From contig CM073590.1 of the NCBI GenBank assembly GCA_037074705.1, forward strand, positions 162,128,746 to 162,192,745: a stretch of 64,000 bases of DNA, written 5' to 3'. Of this stretch, positions 1 through 11,424 are shown piece by piece (positions within the stretch are counted from its first letter, which is position 1; every line of letters begins with the position of its first letter). Both the position numbers and the translations under genes were made by a program. The notes under the pieces are model-generated. The model worked only from the letters and a program-made list of their open reading frames with translations, was not told the DNA's origin and did not search any database. The DNA comes from Zhengitettix transpicula. Taxonomy: Eukaryota; Arthropoda; Insecta; Orthoptera; Tetrigidae.

Positions 1-480
1 ATGACGTCATCCAACGTCACTGAGTTGCGTTTACATTCCACTAAAGTCATATCTCCCTAATGACGACTCCTTGAACTGTAATGTTATATTATCTATGCAT
101 ATATTTTTATAAATTACTGTGTAATGTTCCCTCATTTATAATATCCTACATATACAATTCTCTCCGCGGCTTCGGGTTCAAAGAAGACGTTTACCAACAC
201 TTCTTACATACTACTTTTCATGGAAATATGATTTTTTTATTTATATGTTAATTTCGGATGTCTACGTCTTAAAAAATTCTGGGAATTAGTACTACATTTG
301 TTTGAGACTCTATCACGTGGTTTATTAACTATGTAACTATTAAACTTGTCAATTTTCTCACGCCTGCTTCTGAGTGTAAAATTCCGCCTTTTAATGTTAT
401 AAACAAGCATTCATCCTCAGTTATTATTATTGACCCCCTAGGACTACTGCCAGACTGTCATATTCCATGACACATTCTGG
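1..480. other. AT-rich sequence, no recognised feature
   Basis: No open reading frame of note, repeat or RNA motif was recognised. By inference it belongs to the intron downstream of the Skeletor exon at 4821-5059. Confidence 0.5.
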
Positions 481-553
481 AATTAGGAGTGTCGCGTGGT
501 CAGCGAGTCGATTCTCCTGCATCCTTAACCTCAGCACAAACATCCCTGTTCAT

Positions 554-618
554 GCCGGTATTCGAACCCGGGATCTCTGTGAAGCGAGTCGGTCACGTTA
601 ACAGCTACACCACAGAAC
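554..618 (-). repeat. tRNA-like SINE head
   Basis: On the minus strand there is a Pol III box A-like stretch (GTGGTGTAGCTGTTAACGTG) followed about 35 nt later by a box B-like GGTTCGAATACC. The whole is of tRNA length, but the acceptor stem does not pair well and there is no flanking gene. It is best read as the tRNA-derived head of a SINE. The body and tail limits were not determined. Confidence 0.5.
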
Positions 619-867
619 TTACTAGGCCAACACTGGTATATATCCAAATGTTCAAACTCACACGAACTGCGCGCTTTTCGTAGCGTTGGAATTTTTTAAA
701 ACACGAAATGCTATTGCAAGGAATATAAGTTTGTAGCTTGATTTGACGATCTGCTGACATTTCTTTGGTTATGTTCCACCACTAGCTATCACTGTTTCAA
801 TTTTCTACAACACCCTATAAATAAAACCGTTTCAACTAATTTTAGGTCCCGGGATGCATCAAGCGTA

Positions 868-2174
868 CCACTGTGATCAAAAAGTAAGGTGAAATTGTCA
901 TTTAAAACTCTCGGGTATTAGGAAGGCAGGTAATTTTTTTCCTAGGTTGGTAGGACTGTCTATAATATTTTCCAAGCGTCTGTTTGTTAAAAGGTTTAAT
1001 TATCTCCGAGTTACACGTGTTTTTGTAAACAACCAAAAGTGAATTTTTCGATTTTTGCAATGGGTGATTTCTTTGAGCAAAGAACTTGCATCAAATTTTG
1101 TTTGCGGAACGAATATTCTTGTGCGGACACGTTGAAAATGTTGCGGAAGGCCTTTGGTGATCAAACTATGGCACAAAAAAACGTTTATAAGTGGTACAAC
1201 GAGTTCAAAGAGGGCCGAGAACGCGTCGAAGACGAACCACACTTGGGCGACCATCAACGTCTACCGACGAGGGCCACGTCCAAAAAATCGAAGATTTGGT
1301 GCTTGAAAATCGTCGATGGACAATTAGAGATCTCGCTGATAATGTTGGAATATCATTTGGCTCAGCCCAAACCATTTTGAAGAATGTTTTGTGTCTCAAA
1401 CGCGTCAAGTCTCGATTGGTGCCAAAATCGCTCAATTTTTTTGAAAAAAAAGCGTCGCGTTGATGTGTGTGAAACTTTTCTGTCTGACTATCAGGACCAC
1501 TTGAAATGCATCATTACTGGAGACGAGACTTGGATTTACGCATACGACCCTGAAACCACCGACCAATCCAGCGAATATCGTGCAAAAGGTGAAGCAAGAC
1601 CGAAAAGACCACGGCAAAGTCGATCGAAAATCAAGGTCATGTTGACAGTTTTCTTTGATTGTCGTGGTGTGGTGCACTATGAATTCCTTCTGCCGGGCCA
1701 AACTGTCAACAAAGAATATTATTTGAGCGTTATGCGTCGTTTGCGTGAAGCTATTCGTCTGAAACGGCTGGAATTATGGGCGAACAACTCTTGGTTCCTT
1801 CATCACGATAATGCACCATGTCATACTGCATTGGTTCTTCGCGACTTTTTTTTGCCAAAAACTCGACTCATATCGTTCCGCAACCACCGTATTCGCCTGA
1901 TTTGGCTTCGTGCGACTTCTGGCTATTCAGCAAACTCAAAAGGCTAATGCGGGGATGCCGTTTTGACACGATTGAGGAGATAAAAACCGAATCGAAGAAG
2001 GTCTTGAAGGCTATACCGGAAAAAGACTATTCCGACTGTTTCGAGGAAAAAGCGTTGGAAAAAGTGCGTTTTATCGGACGGGGATTACTTTGAAGGGGAT
2101 GAAATTGATTTGGTAGGATAAATAAATAATTTATATTTGATAAATAAATTCACCTTACTTTTTGTTCACAGTGG
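868..2174 (+). mobile_element. mariner element 1, full length with TA target duplication
   Basis: The left inverted repeat is 868-893 and the right is 2149-2174, both 26 bp, differing at one position (CCACTGTGATCA versus CCACTGTGAACA at the outer end). TA dinucleotides flank both ends at 866-867 and 2175-2176. The length of 1307 bp is standard for mariner. The interior holds a single transposase gene that is frameshifted. The almost identical ends suggest a fairly young insertion, or selection on the ends for use in trans. Confidence 0.95.
1060..2093 (+). pseudogene. mariner transposase, three frameshifts
   Basis: The probable start is ATG 1060 (MGDFFEQRTCIKFCL), giving a family-typical length of about 345 residues if read across the frames. 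The frames run 1060 to about 1250, about 1250-1445, about 1445-1850, and about 1850-2093. Visible landmarks are the N-terminal helix-turn-helix region (KWYNEFKEG), a linker with GRPST, ITGDETW with the first catalytic Asp, HHDNAPCH with the second, and YSPDLASCDFWLF with the third, which fits the D,D34D arrangement of mariner. Two of the three frame changes fall in homopolymers (A8 at 1444-1451 and T8 at 1846-1853), where true indels and read errors are equally easy. It is not functional as written. Confidence 0.9.
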
Positions 2175-2176
2175 TA

Positions 2177-2931
2177 TATGTAAAGTATTCATTAAACGAA
2201 TGAGAACGTATATTTTTACGCTGCGATGGAGTATGACTGCGGGGTAGAGAAAAATTGAAGATTTTAGATGTAAAATAACAAATTAAAATTAATAATTTGT
2301 GGTCCACTCCTGAAAGAGACAGTAAAAATGTAATGTTGAACAAACAAATCAACGAAAAAAATTTAAGTAAAAAAAATACTCTCTTTGTTTGTAGACACTG
2401 TTTAAGAACTCCGCACTGCATTTTAAGTAGCACTTCGTTTGAAAGAGTCAAATAATCACTTCTATACGCTACTTCTAGTGTGTGATAGTGATCATGTTCC
2501 AAGTAGTTGAATTCCTCCGGGAAAGTTTCATGAGTGCAATGAGATCTATTCAAGCAATGTTCGACATTGCATCTGGGAAGTGGTCTCGAAATTAGGCTAA
2601 TAAAAATACAGAACACACTAAAAAAATCTAGTTGAACTCTTATATTTCGTTCATTGCCTCACATGGTTGAATTCAGAAATGGAAGTTAGGATTGATTCAT
2701 TCATGTTGATCTATGCCCATTTCTATCTTTGTATGAACTTGAAGGTTCTATAATACATGTTTCTGAATAAGTGTTGGTTGGTATTGGGACAATATACAAT
2801 AAAAATGTTTTTTTTTAGAGAAATATTGAAATGAGAATTCGCAGAACGAACTTTTAATTATCAATATTAGGATGAATTGTAGCCGTATTTACGTATGTTT
2901 GTAAACATAAATGAAACTATTACGAGAAATA
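2177..2931. other. AT-rich sequence, no recognised feature
   Basis: No convincing coding, repeat or RNA signal. A minus-strand open frame at 2155-2616 has no recognisable motif and starts inside the mariner end, so it is not reported as a gene. Confidence 0.4.
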
Positions 2932-3360
2932 TTTTTTTTAGATAACAGGCTACATGAGGGAAATCCACATGATGGCAACTCCCCTTTAATAGCATAGGAA
3001 GGGATTTGAAAGGGGGGATGCGGAAGGGTAGAGGAAGGTAGCCAAGGGTTACTAGGGCCCCGGGATATATTTTAAGGATCCTACCCGGCATTCGCCTAAA
3101 GAAATGCAGGACAAACCCTAGAAAAACCTGCATCAGGTAGGTCGGACATTTGGTACTTGTCCCACGCCCTTGCTATAGCGGGAGAGGAGTTTGCTGTGGG
3201 GACGCAGCATTCCCTTCTCCGTGCCTCGACCAGTTTAGGAGGCAGCTGGCCGACTATTCCAATGGGAATAGTGGACAACTTTTACCGTATGCCCAAGGTC
3301 AGTGACCCCGGAACATACACCTCTCAGAACAGGCCGAGGTGGCTCGTCTTGTGGGGGATC
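2932..3360 (-). repeat. R1 retroposon copy 1 (5'-truncated)
   Basis: It starts with a T run (poly-A tail of a minus-strand retroposon) and continues with the R1 marker gataacaggctacatgagg, then the block around 3170-3330 shared with the copies at 36951 and 52620. The far end near 3360 lacks the last part seen in the full copies, so it is probably 5'-truncated. Short plus-strand open frames inside are shared by the copies because the DNA is shared, and nothing indicates a protein. Confidence 0.75.
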
Positions 3361-4033
3361 ACTTATTTATTTAAAAAAATTAATAACTCATCTACATGTT
3401 CATATTAACATTAAATTAAAAGTGAGTGTTTGCCGATATTTCACCTAAAATTCAAATAATGTATGTTTTAATTATCATAAAGTTGTTGAATAAAACCACT
3501 TTCTGTGCGTTTTAGGTACAATAGAAACCTTTCATGTTTTCACTTAAACAAATATTAAAAATAATTTACTTTAATATTTACATTTAGTATAACAACATTC
3601 TTATCTTTTAAATATAACATCTATTTCTTTGTCATATATTTCAATTGAAGAAAATATGTGTTATGAATTGTCACTGTGAACATCTGTCTGCGTCCTAGTT
3701 TCATCAAAGTATCTATCTACTATAATAATAGGTTATTAGCACTTCATAAATAATGCAGAACGCTGTTATTTTTTATACTGCAGTATTTTTAAAGTTAAAT
3801 TTAGCAACACCCTGATATTTACGATGCTTATCTTTAAAATAAAAAAGCAAGGAACGCAACTGAATATTCGAACTGAGGAACTGGTAGAAATGCGTCACCT
3901 TCTATGTTAACATTAAGTATCTTCCTATTAGCATATAAAAATCATAAAAAAAATTCTGGAGAAATCGGTTAAATCAAACGGGAAGGTGATGGTCAAGGTA
4001 TTTGAGATGCAATTGACTAGAAAAGGACGTACG
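3361..4033. other. AT-rich sequence, no recognised feature
   Basis: Nothing recognised between the R1 copy and the first M1 fold-back. Confidence 0.4.
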
Positions 4034-4047
4034 ATAAATTTAAACTG

Positions 4048-4250
4048 AATAAGAAAGATAGCCAATTCAGACAAAAAGGGTAATATTGTCTGTGACAAGC
4101 ACAGTTGTGTTTCTCTAGGCTCTTCTTAGCGCCTGACGAAAGCCACAAGGATCCCAGAAGCGTTGTGTGGTATTTATATTACCCTTTTTGTCTGAATTGG
4201 CTATCTTTCTGATACACTATTTTAAATCAGATGTAAATTTTTTCATTTTA
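4048..4250 (+). repeat. M1 fold-back element copy 1, with 14-bp target duplication
   Basis: A 35-bp perfect inverted repeat (4052-4086 and 4176-4210, beginning AGAAAGATAGCCAATTCAG) brackets a loop containing the M1 marker gcctgacgaaag. The unit is flanked by the 14-bp direct repeat ataaatttaaactg at 4034-4047 and 4251-4264. A target duplication this long and non-TA is typical of target-primed retroposition rather than a cut-and-paste MITE. The tail after the right arm (AATCAGATGTAAATT) is shared with the copy at 56685. Confidence 0.8.
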
Positions 4251-4820
4251 ATAAATTTAAACTGTTATACGTCGTTATTAGACAAACTGAATCCTGAAAC
4301 AATCAAAACGTCCACATTTGGCCAAATAGAAAGTTTTCTTTAATCATGATATGCACTAGTCTACACTTGTTTAGTTTTAATTGTTAAATTGTCGAATTGA
4401 AGTTGAAACTGATGCCGCATTCAACGAATTCACCAAATTTGATTTCCTTCGTCTTATTTCTATTTAGTTGCCAGGGATAATAGCACGCCAGAAGAAATTC
4501 ACGCAGAACGAAGAGATCATTGCCGGAACAAACAACTAATTTGAGGATGTTCGGGGAATGTACTTATTATCACTACGTACTCACACGGTCAGACCATAAA
4601 TGCAGTTTGGGAACAATAAGGAGAAAGTATACTTTGAAATGGCGTTGAGTGTGACACACTAAATGGGGATATGGGAAACGGTGAATGAGGAAGAGCGATA
4701 GGGAGATTGATAATGAAACTGTAATGAAATAGTGTAGACGCACTCAAGAGATGAAGGGGAAATTTTATTATTTGGAGATGAATGGAATGGCGATCAGCAG
4801 AATGGAGGCGTGTGGGTTAC

Positions 4821-5059
4821 CTTCCCATCTCGTTGGGGACTTTGATGCCGAGTGGAGACGGCTCCGTACCGTTGCCGACCCAGAAGTAGGCGTCGGGCCC
4901 GGCGCCGTCGTAGTGCAGGTTGGGTATGTAGAAGGTCTTGGCGTCGAGGACGCTGATGTTGCCAGAGCGCAGCCCGTGCGCCAGCCGCTTGAACTCTGGC
5001 AGGACTCGCGGCCTCGGCACCTCCAGCCCTGGGGGGATGAACACTTCGCCGAAGTCCAC
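4821..5059 (-). CDS. Skeletor: Protein Skeletor-like gene, exon encoding C-terminal half of a DM13 domain
   Basis: This is a 239-nt exon on the minus strand, markedly more GC-rich than its surroundings. The acceptor (ttatttttag) lies directly before GTGGACTTC and the donor (gtaacc) directly after ATGGGAAG. It encodes 79 codons plus two bases: VDFGEVFIPPG, then a linker, then the closing DM13 block FYIPNLHYDGAGPDAYFWVG followed by SPLGIKVPNEMG. The FYIP...YDG.GPDAYFWVG block is diagnostic of DM13 in arthropod Skeletor-like proteins. The exon begins in phase 0, matching the end of the exon at 53748-53859, and ends in phase 2. The opening GTG codes for valine inside the protein and is not a start. 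The next exon should lie below 4821 on the minus strand, but nothing in 1-4820 resembles it. Reads on the opposite strand are shadows. Confidence 0.88.
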
Positions 5060-5342
5060 CTAAAAATAACACAAATCATAAATACAAAATCGGATGGCGT
5101 TCGTATCCATTTCATTTACAAACTATTTGACCACATACACTTGTGCAAATATATTACCCAGAAATCTTAGATAAACTCTCACACAACGGCTTAAAACGAA
5201 AAGAATCGAACATGCTAAAATAATACATATAGTGGGAGCATAAAATAACGATTTCATATATTTGATGATAATGCCACTTTAAAATGAAGCAACGCGAAAC
5301 AAAACATGTTGCTAATTATGTGGCTTAAACCTAAGGAAAAAG

Positions 5343-5351
5343 GGTTAATAT

Positions 5352-5395
<44 letters not shown>
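5343..5395. repeat. TA microsatellite
   Basis: A run of TA dinucleotides with one interruption, directly abutting the LTR at 5396. Confidence 0.95.
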
Positions 5396-5398
<3 letters not shown>

Positions 5399-6364
5399 AG
5401 CAATAGTTAATTAGGCCATTAATTGTTTGGACATAAAATTTGAATTGTTTGATAAATCCATTAAAGCGGTCTGTTAGAACAAAGCAACAATGGAAAAGCG
5501 AGCTCACTTGCTTTGTCGAAAAGTAAAAAATGGCGTATGCGCGCTCAAACTCGAGAGCACTAGGATAGTTAGTTGGCGGAAAAAACATTACTAGGAGCAG
5601 AACACATAATAAAACTGTTAGTTGGCTGCAGAACATTACGAGGAGCAGAACGAGTAATAAAACTTGAGCAGAGACTAGACATCGTTATTGTATAACTAGT
5701 TAAAGTTGTGAATTAATACAAAGAAAACATTCACGGAAGTATTTCAGCGTAAATATTGGAATGTAAGAGCAGCTTTCGTCAGAATAGAACATTCCAAAAT
5801 CTTCGTGGAGAAATTAATCCAGGAGAACATTGGTAAATTATTGTGGAGCGGAGCAATCAACGGAACAACCAATCTTGCCAAATTTTAAAGTGAAGTGTAG
5901 AATCAGTGAAAACCAAGGCCTGATATTAAATAATTAAAGAGTGTAAAAGTGTCCGAACGAGGTAAAATTGATTGTTCTGGTACCAGACCGACGGTCCGTA
6001 AGTAACATAATTTTGAATAATATTGAAAACGCAAATTAAAGGATAAAGTCAGATTTAGTTCTCTTTTAATTGTCAATCAAAGTTAATTTCTCTACTTTTT
6101 AATTTCTTTCATTCTATCGACATATTGTTTAGGTAAATTGTAAACTTTTTTGTTAATAAGATTTTAAATAATTTGTTTTGTGTTCATTATCAAACCCAGT
6201 AAAGGCCCTGAAAGAACAGATCTCAAATTTTGTTTGTAATTATCTTTTATTGCCACAAAATAAAATAAATATTTTTGTTTGTTAATTTTTGATCTTTTTC
6301 ATTTAAATAACCTCACTTTGTTAATTCCTTTAAATTAATTAACGCCTATTAGTTGTTTATTACA
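5396..6364 (+). mobile_element. solo LTR copy a (TGTAG...TTACA, ATAT target)
   Basis: 969 bp flanked by ATAT on both sides (5392-5395 and 6365-6368) and inserted at the edge of a TA microsatellite. It shares family landmarks in order: an upstream block ending ATGCGCGCT, a two-copy tandem repeat near 5568-5665, GTAGAATCAGTGA near 5900, donor-like GTAAGT at 5998-6003, GTCAGATTT, the block TTATCAAACCCAGTAAAG near 6187, then AATAAA and a GT-rich stretch before the end. This order (promoter, transcript start, polyadenylation) is that of an LTR. No internal region remains. Confidence 0.8.
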
Positions 6365-6454
6365 ATATATATGTATATTCCATGGTAGTGTTCTCTCAAC
6401 AATTATCAACAAATAATAATCCGATAAATACCACAGAAAGTTATAGAAAGAAGC

Positions 6455-6520
6455 ACAGTTTCCACAAAAGTTGTGTGGTATCTATATCATCACTTCATTT
6501 TGTCTTTCATTTGGCTATTT
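6455..6520 (+). repeat. M1 fold-back fragment (right arm only)
   Basis: Matches the M1 right arm: GTTGTGTGGTATCTATATCA followed by TTTTGTCTTTCATTTGGC. No left arm was seen, so this is a decayed fragment. Confidence 0.6.
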
Positions 6521-7485
6521 CATGTTATTATTATATTTTAAAACAGAAGTATTCTATTTTCAACTATCAACAAATTTAAAATAAAATATTAACGACTTAA
6601 ATACGGTAAATCAGAATGAATTAGAACCTCAAGGCATTTCTGATTCTTTAAAAGAATTCAGTTTTATTCATTAACACGGTATATTTATGAATATAAACGT
6701 CATAAAGTTTGAAAAATATCTCTAGATAGAATTAAGGCATCTCTTTTTAAAATATCTCATTAGGAAATATAACGAGTTTACAGCTTGAAACCAATAGCTA
6801 CTTATTTATAAGTACCTTCTTCATATCAATGGTGTAATCTTTTTGAGTGGCGTCGACTTATGTTTTTGCCTCTTATGTTTATGCCATTCAGTTTAGCTTA
6901 GTTAATCAGCTTAGACTTATACAGAATTTCCGTAAAGTAGTGTTATCAGAAGTGACTTATTCTATAATGAGTACAGTTACATCATAAGCCTTATGTACTA
7001 TTAAATATTTTATAGATAATATTGAAATATGCATAACTGTATAGAATAAAACGCTTTATTTATTTATATACGCTGTCGTCTTTTACCTCATATATTAAAC
7101 TGAATTCTACTGTCATTTTTGCTATTAATATCTAATAATTTCAATAATTATTAATAAATTACAGTGATACATATTTTTCAAAGCTTATAACTTACCAAAT
7201 CCCGCACTGATAGCTATTTCATGAATATATAGAACAACAACGCGGAGAAATGAATCGAAACACTTTTCCGGCGAATACATTCAATAAATGGGAAAAAGAG
7301 TGACAAAAATAGCCAAGTTTTCGATTTATTTGACACAGTACATGACATATTAAGTGATTAACTTTTGTTAGTTATATTGACAAATTTAAGATAAGATTTT
7401 TCCATCCTGATGCTTTAATTAGATAAAATAAGAGTGATATAATTCAAGAAGTAACTTTGAAATAAGGGCTATGGATCTGGATTAG
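6521..7485. other. AT-rich intronic sequence, no recognised feature
   Basis: Nothing recognised; composition is very AT-rich. Confidence 0.4.
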
Positions 7486-7585
7486 CGGATTAGGATAGAA
7501 AAATCGCGACCGGACCAAGAATCGAACCCGGGACCTTCGCTGAGTAGACGGTCATCATGCCATCTTAACTAAATTGGCCGAGATT
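7486..7585 (-). repeat. tRNA-derived SINE, left member of an inverted pair
   Basis: On the minus strand the sequence from 7582 down to 7510 has box A-like TAGTTAAGATGGC and, 37 nt later, box B GGTTCGATTCT, together of tRNA length. The following tail ends CTATCCTAATCCG (7498 to 7486), which is exactly repeated in inverted orientation at 7835-7847. It is read as a SINE because the acceptor stem is poor and the tail is shared with its partner. Confidence 0.65.
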
Positions 7586-7754
7586 TCTCCATCTGTTGCA
7601 TAGACCTGAACAATTTACTAAATCACGCTCTGAGCTTCTTTTGAAAGCATCCTTCATTAATGTCCTAAAATTAGTCCGTGAAGAATGTGATTTTGTAAAT
7701 TGTAGGTGATCTTGTGATCAAGTCTATATAATTTTAGCAACTGAAAGGGAGTTT

Positions 7755-7847
7755 ACCAAAATAGCTCAGTTGGTAAGAGCACCGCGTTATAAGTCGAGGT
7801 TCTACACACGATTCACTGATTAGTCGAGATTTATCTATCCTAATCCG
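7755..7847 (+). repeat. tRNA-derived SINE, right member of an inverted pair
   Basis: Box A-like TAGCTCAGTTGGTAAGAGC is clear. The anticodon-loop region GTTATAAGT resembles an Ile(UAU)-type tRNA, but box B is eroded. The tail ends CTATCCTAATCCG, as in the left partner. The two heads face each other with about 175 bp between them. Confidence 0.6.
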
Positions 7848-7869
7848 TTAATTCAATGTGTGATATTGA

Positions 7870-9382
7870 AAGCATTCTTCTAGATTGAATTTTATATATG
7901 GATAGCCTACAAAACGATCAACTTAAAAGTAACTTGATGTTTTAATTTAGATGAGAGGGAACTAAAATTTATAGCGTAATTAAAGTGTGGTTGAAACATT
8001 CACTAAGGCATTTTTGAGGTTGATGTGTATAAATAGTACAATATGAAAAGTTTTTTGGTTATCGTTTCCGACGCAAATCTCTTATAATATTAAACCCAAA
8101 ATAGTAAAAAAGGATGACTCAGGGCTGTGTAGTCACTGCTATGTCCTTCGGATGTTACGGAAGTCAGTGTGATCGTGTTGGCGATCAAAGTAATGTGTCA
8201 TTTCTAGCTGTGTCATTTTTAGTTGTAGGAATATAACTCGCACACGTAAACACGTGTTTGTCGAAATTTTTCGATCTTTTACGAAGATAAATAAAGTTTT
8301 GTTCTATAATTTGTTAATTTCTTACTTTTAACCCAAGTTTATTATCAGCAGAGAAATCTGCTGAGGAAAAACTAGTCAAGACAGAAACTTTGCAAAGGTA
8401 TTTATTCGTAGATACTACAGTTTTCTAGGATTGTTAAAAATGGTATAAACCACATTTGGGCCTAAGAAGAATATTTTGATAATCTTCCAATTGTTGTATA
8501 AAAATAACTTACAACTCATTATAGAAAAAAAGAAAAGAATATTAGTTCTGTAGCATGTTTTTTGTTGTGTGCATAGTTTCAAAATAATATTTTTATTCGT
8601 AACTTTTTTAAAGCAAAAGTATTTTTATTCTAAACTTTTTAAACTGAAAGGTATGCCAATGCTTTGTATTTTAAGTATAATGTCTAACCATTCTTTTGTA
8701 TTCAAAACTGTTCTCTGTAACTGTTTAATCTTCTTTTTATTGTATTTATAATTTATTGACGCTAAAAAAAGTAGGTAATTTACCTTTGTCTTTACTACAT
8801 TTTTTTTGCATATTTTGTCAACTAACGACTGAAGGGAATAATAAATAATATTATATAACTTAACACTCAGCTTACTTCTTTATATGTATTTCAATATTTA
8901 TTCCCCGTTCATATTACGTTTACGAAATACTTACAATTTTGTATATTCAATGAACAAAACTAAAGAGACAATTGTTTTGTACTTGATGGTTTAATGGACA
9001 ATAAACATTCCACATCTAGGTAAATAAATAGTTAATAATTTTTAACTTTCTAATTGGATATAACGATCAATTTTGAATATTTTATGTCACCATATTAGAA
9101 TACAATTCGAGTTACATTTGATATAAGTTATTTCCAAAAAATAGTTATTTAATTTTACAGAACCAATTATTTAAATTTTGAATTTCAAAAATTATTAACC
9201 ATTAAAACAATTACAATTTATTAAATTTGAAAGAAAGAAGGTGATTTCGACCAATATTAGGTATTATCATGAAAAAATTAATAGAAAATTTATAATTAAT
9301 TTTTCTATTATTTCTCCATTAACAATATAACTTATGAGTAAATTTATACATAATAACTATATTAAATTAATATATAGAAGAA
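7870..9382. other. AT-rich intronic sequence, no recognised feature
   Basis: Nothing recognised. Short open frames such as 8569-8751 are low-complexity and unsupported. Confidence 0.4.
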
Positions 9383-9535
9383 AGATAGTCAAATACAGAC
9401 AACAGAAATGATGATATAAATCCCACAAAACGTTTTTGGAAGCCTTGTTACATTTTTTCAGATGCTAAAAAAACTAAAATACGCAAGAGCCTAGAACGAC
9501 ACAACTGCACAATTCAGTCGACAAAACTCAAACGC
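9383..9535 (+). repeat. M1 fold-back fragment (left arm and loop)
   Basis: AGAAAGATAGTCAAATACAG and the following left-arm sequence match M1, then the loop marker AGAGCCTAGAACGACACAAC. The right arm is missing. The sequence then passes into unique AT-rich DNA. Confidence 0.7.
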
Positions 9536-10099
9536 TTTCGACTGAACAACAATCTTATCATTAATTTTCAAACAGGCGTAATTTTTTCATTTTTAAATAA
9601 ATAATGTGACAATAAGTAAAGGAAACTGCTATAAATATTATGTAGATAATAATGATAATATTTTATTTTATTTTATTCTTCAATATCCAGCCCTACTAGC
9701 TATACTATAAAATCTATGATTTTGGTTATTAGTTTAAAACAAATTTTGATTTTCAATGTTTGAATTTTGAGTAACATATTTATATTTTTTATGCGATAAT
9801 TAATAATTGATAATTAAAAAGTGGATACATTTTTCTTTCACTCTTTTCGAAACTAGCTTCTCTAAAATATCTTCGCTTTACCGTCAGTATGTAAAATTAT
9901 AAATTTTTAAAAGAATATGAATGAGTAAGGTTTATTCGCCCACGTCGTGTGATTCCAAACTTTTTGACTAGTTTTGAACCCGTGAAAACTTCGTTAATCA
10001 GTTACACGAAAAAAACTCTGTTCTTTAAGACTGTGACAGCTGAATTTGAAATTACCTAAGTGTGGATTATAAAGATAAAAGACTTTAGAAGTGGCTTGA

Positions 10100-10150
10100 T
10101 GTGCGTCGGTAGAGCGGTAAACTTTGCATGGCTGGCCATTGACTTAGAGA
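10100..10150 (+). repeat. degenerate tRNA-like 5' half (possible SINE)
   Basis: GTCGGTAGAGCGG resembles box A, and CTTTGCATGG resembles an Ala(UGC) anticodon loop. No box B or T arm follows, so it is not a working tRNA gene. Confidence 0.3.
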
Positions 10151-11291
10151 TGCGAATGCGTTTCTCTAATGGATTGAACGACTTGACGAGTGGCGGTTAC
10201 AAACGTTAATATGACGCCCACGCGGGCGGGCGGCAACCGTAATTACCGTCCACACCTACGCCGCCCTCAGGATCCTTCATTCTGACATTTGGACGTGTGG
10301 GACGCTGCTACGATCAATGTAACACTAAAATATTTCATCTCTATTCCACGAAACAATGTTTCGTTTGAATTCTATACTTATGAACAAATTTTTAGAATAT
10401 TATTTTTCTGCGAACTGTCGAAAAAATTAATACTTCCACAACGAAACTCTCTCTCACCCTCTTCGTCGAAATTTCAACGTTGGATGTCAATTTAATTGCC
10501 TCTTTGGGTCTTCCATTATAAGATAATTTAATGCAAACCAGCACATTTTTGCTTCTGGCTAATGTCAAAATCATCGTTGGAGGCTTAAAGAATTATATTT
10601 ATTCATTACATTACTCCTCCTCTGAGAAAATAGGACAAGTGAAAGCAGAATTACATACGTAGATAATAAAATACAACAATGAAGTACGTAGAACGTTGTA
10701 AATACATCAAGAGAAGGAAAGACAATTATTTACCAGAGGAATTAAAAACACACTTATATATAATTATCATACATAAAATACGTAATATTTAACGCACAAA
10801 TGCAGAAATATATAAAATACACAATTTTTTAATGAGAGAAAAAATTTTAATTGTAAAATCCATAAATTAGAAGGGATTAGTACGTTAATGAAAAAAAAAT
10901 CGATACTTAAAATTTAAAACTTTCAAAGTTTCAGCCCAACTTTAATCAGTTACCATTTAAAACGCATGTAATTTTCCCCCAAAATATTTATTCACTTTTA
11001 GTAGTCGACAAAACAGGAATAAACATGGATGCACATATTTAGTTTAATATTTAATTTTTGGATGATGTTCTTGCATAACTTGGAACTTGAAGGTGTTACC
11101 AACTCATTACGGATTTCTGAATTAAATTGGGATATATCTGCTATCAAGAATTCCGGGAGATCATGATTAATTAAGTATTTGTCATCTAGGAACAAGATTT
11201 CGACCTTAAAAAATTATAATTTGTCATTGATTATGGCTTAAATTTGAATCTACTTCAACTATTAAATTTAATAAATACTTGGTCAACAGTA
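10151..11291. other. intronic sequence with a small GC-rich patch
   Basis: The stretch 10180-10280 is GC-rich with several CpG, then the sequence returns to AT-rich. No coding or repeat identity was found. Confidence 0.3.
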
Positions 11292-11424
11292 CAAGCTGAT
11301 GGACCTGTTCTCGGGTTTACAACCGGGTGGTGTTTCGCCTAGATGTCGAAGGTGCTAGTCGACGAAACGTCGCGCTTAGAAAACTCTACCCAGTTGTAAA
11401 TCCGAGAACGGGTCCAGCAGCTTA
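11292..11424. ncRNA. 130-nt imperfect hairpin with hammerhead-like apex
   Basis: Arms of about 39 nt (11292-11330 and about 11386-11424) pair with a few mismatches, for example GGACCTGTTCTCGGGTTTAC against GTAAATCCGAGAACGGGTCC. The apex holds CGC/GCG pairing, then CTAGAT, a perfect 5-bp stem GTCGA...TCGAC, then GAAAC-GTC. The stem-GAAAC-GUC part matches a hammerhead ribozyme core, but the first strand reads CTAGAT rather than CTGANGA. It is either a decayed ribozyme or a fold-back repeat that resembles one. No other copy was seen in the window. Confidence 0.45.

Noticed and set aside
3157..3408. Open frame repeated in R1 copies (also near 52838)
   Set aside because: Its similarity between copies is explained by shared repeat DNA. 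Length varies and there is no domain.
4751..5170. Plus-strand open frame over the Skeletor exon
   Set aside because: It is the antisense shadow of the minus-strand DM13 exon, and it runs through the splice sites.
7755..7815. Functional tRNA-Ile gene
   Set aside because: Box B and the T arm are eroded, the acceptor stem is unpaired, and the tail is shared with a neighbouring SINE.
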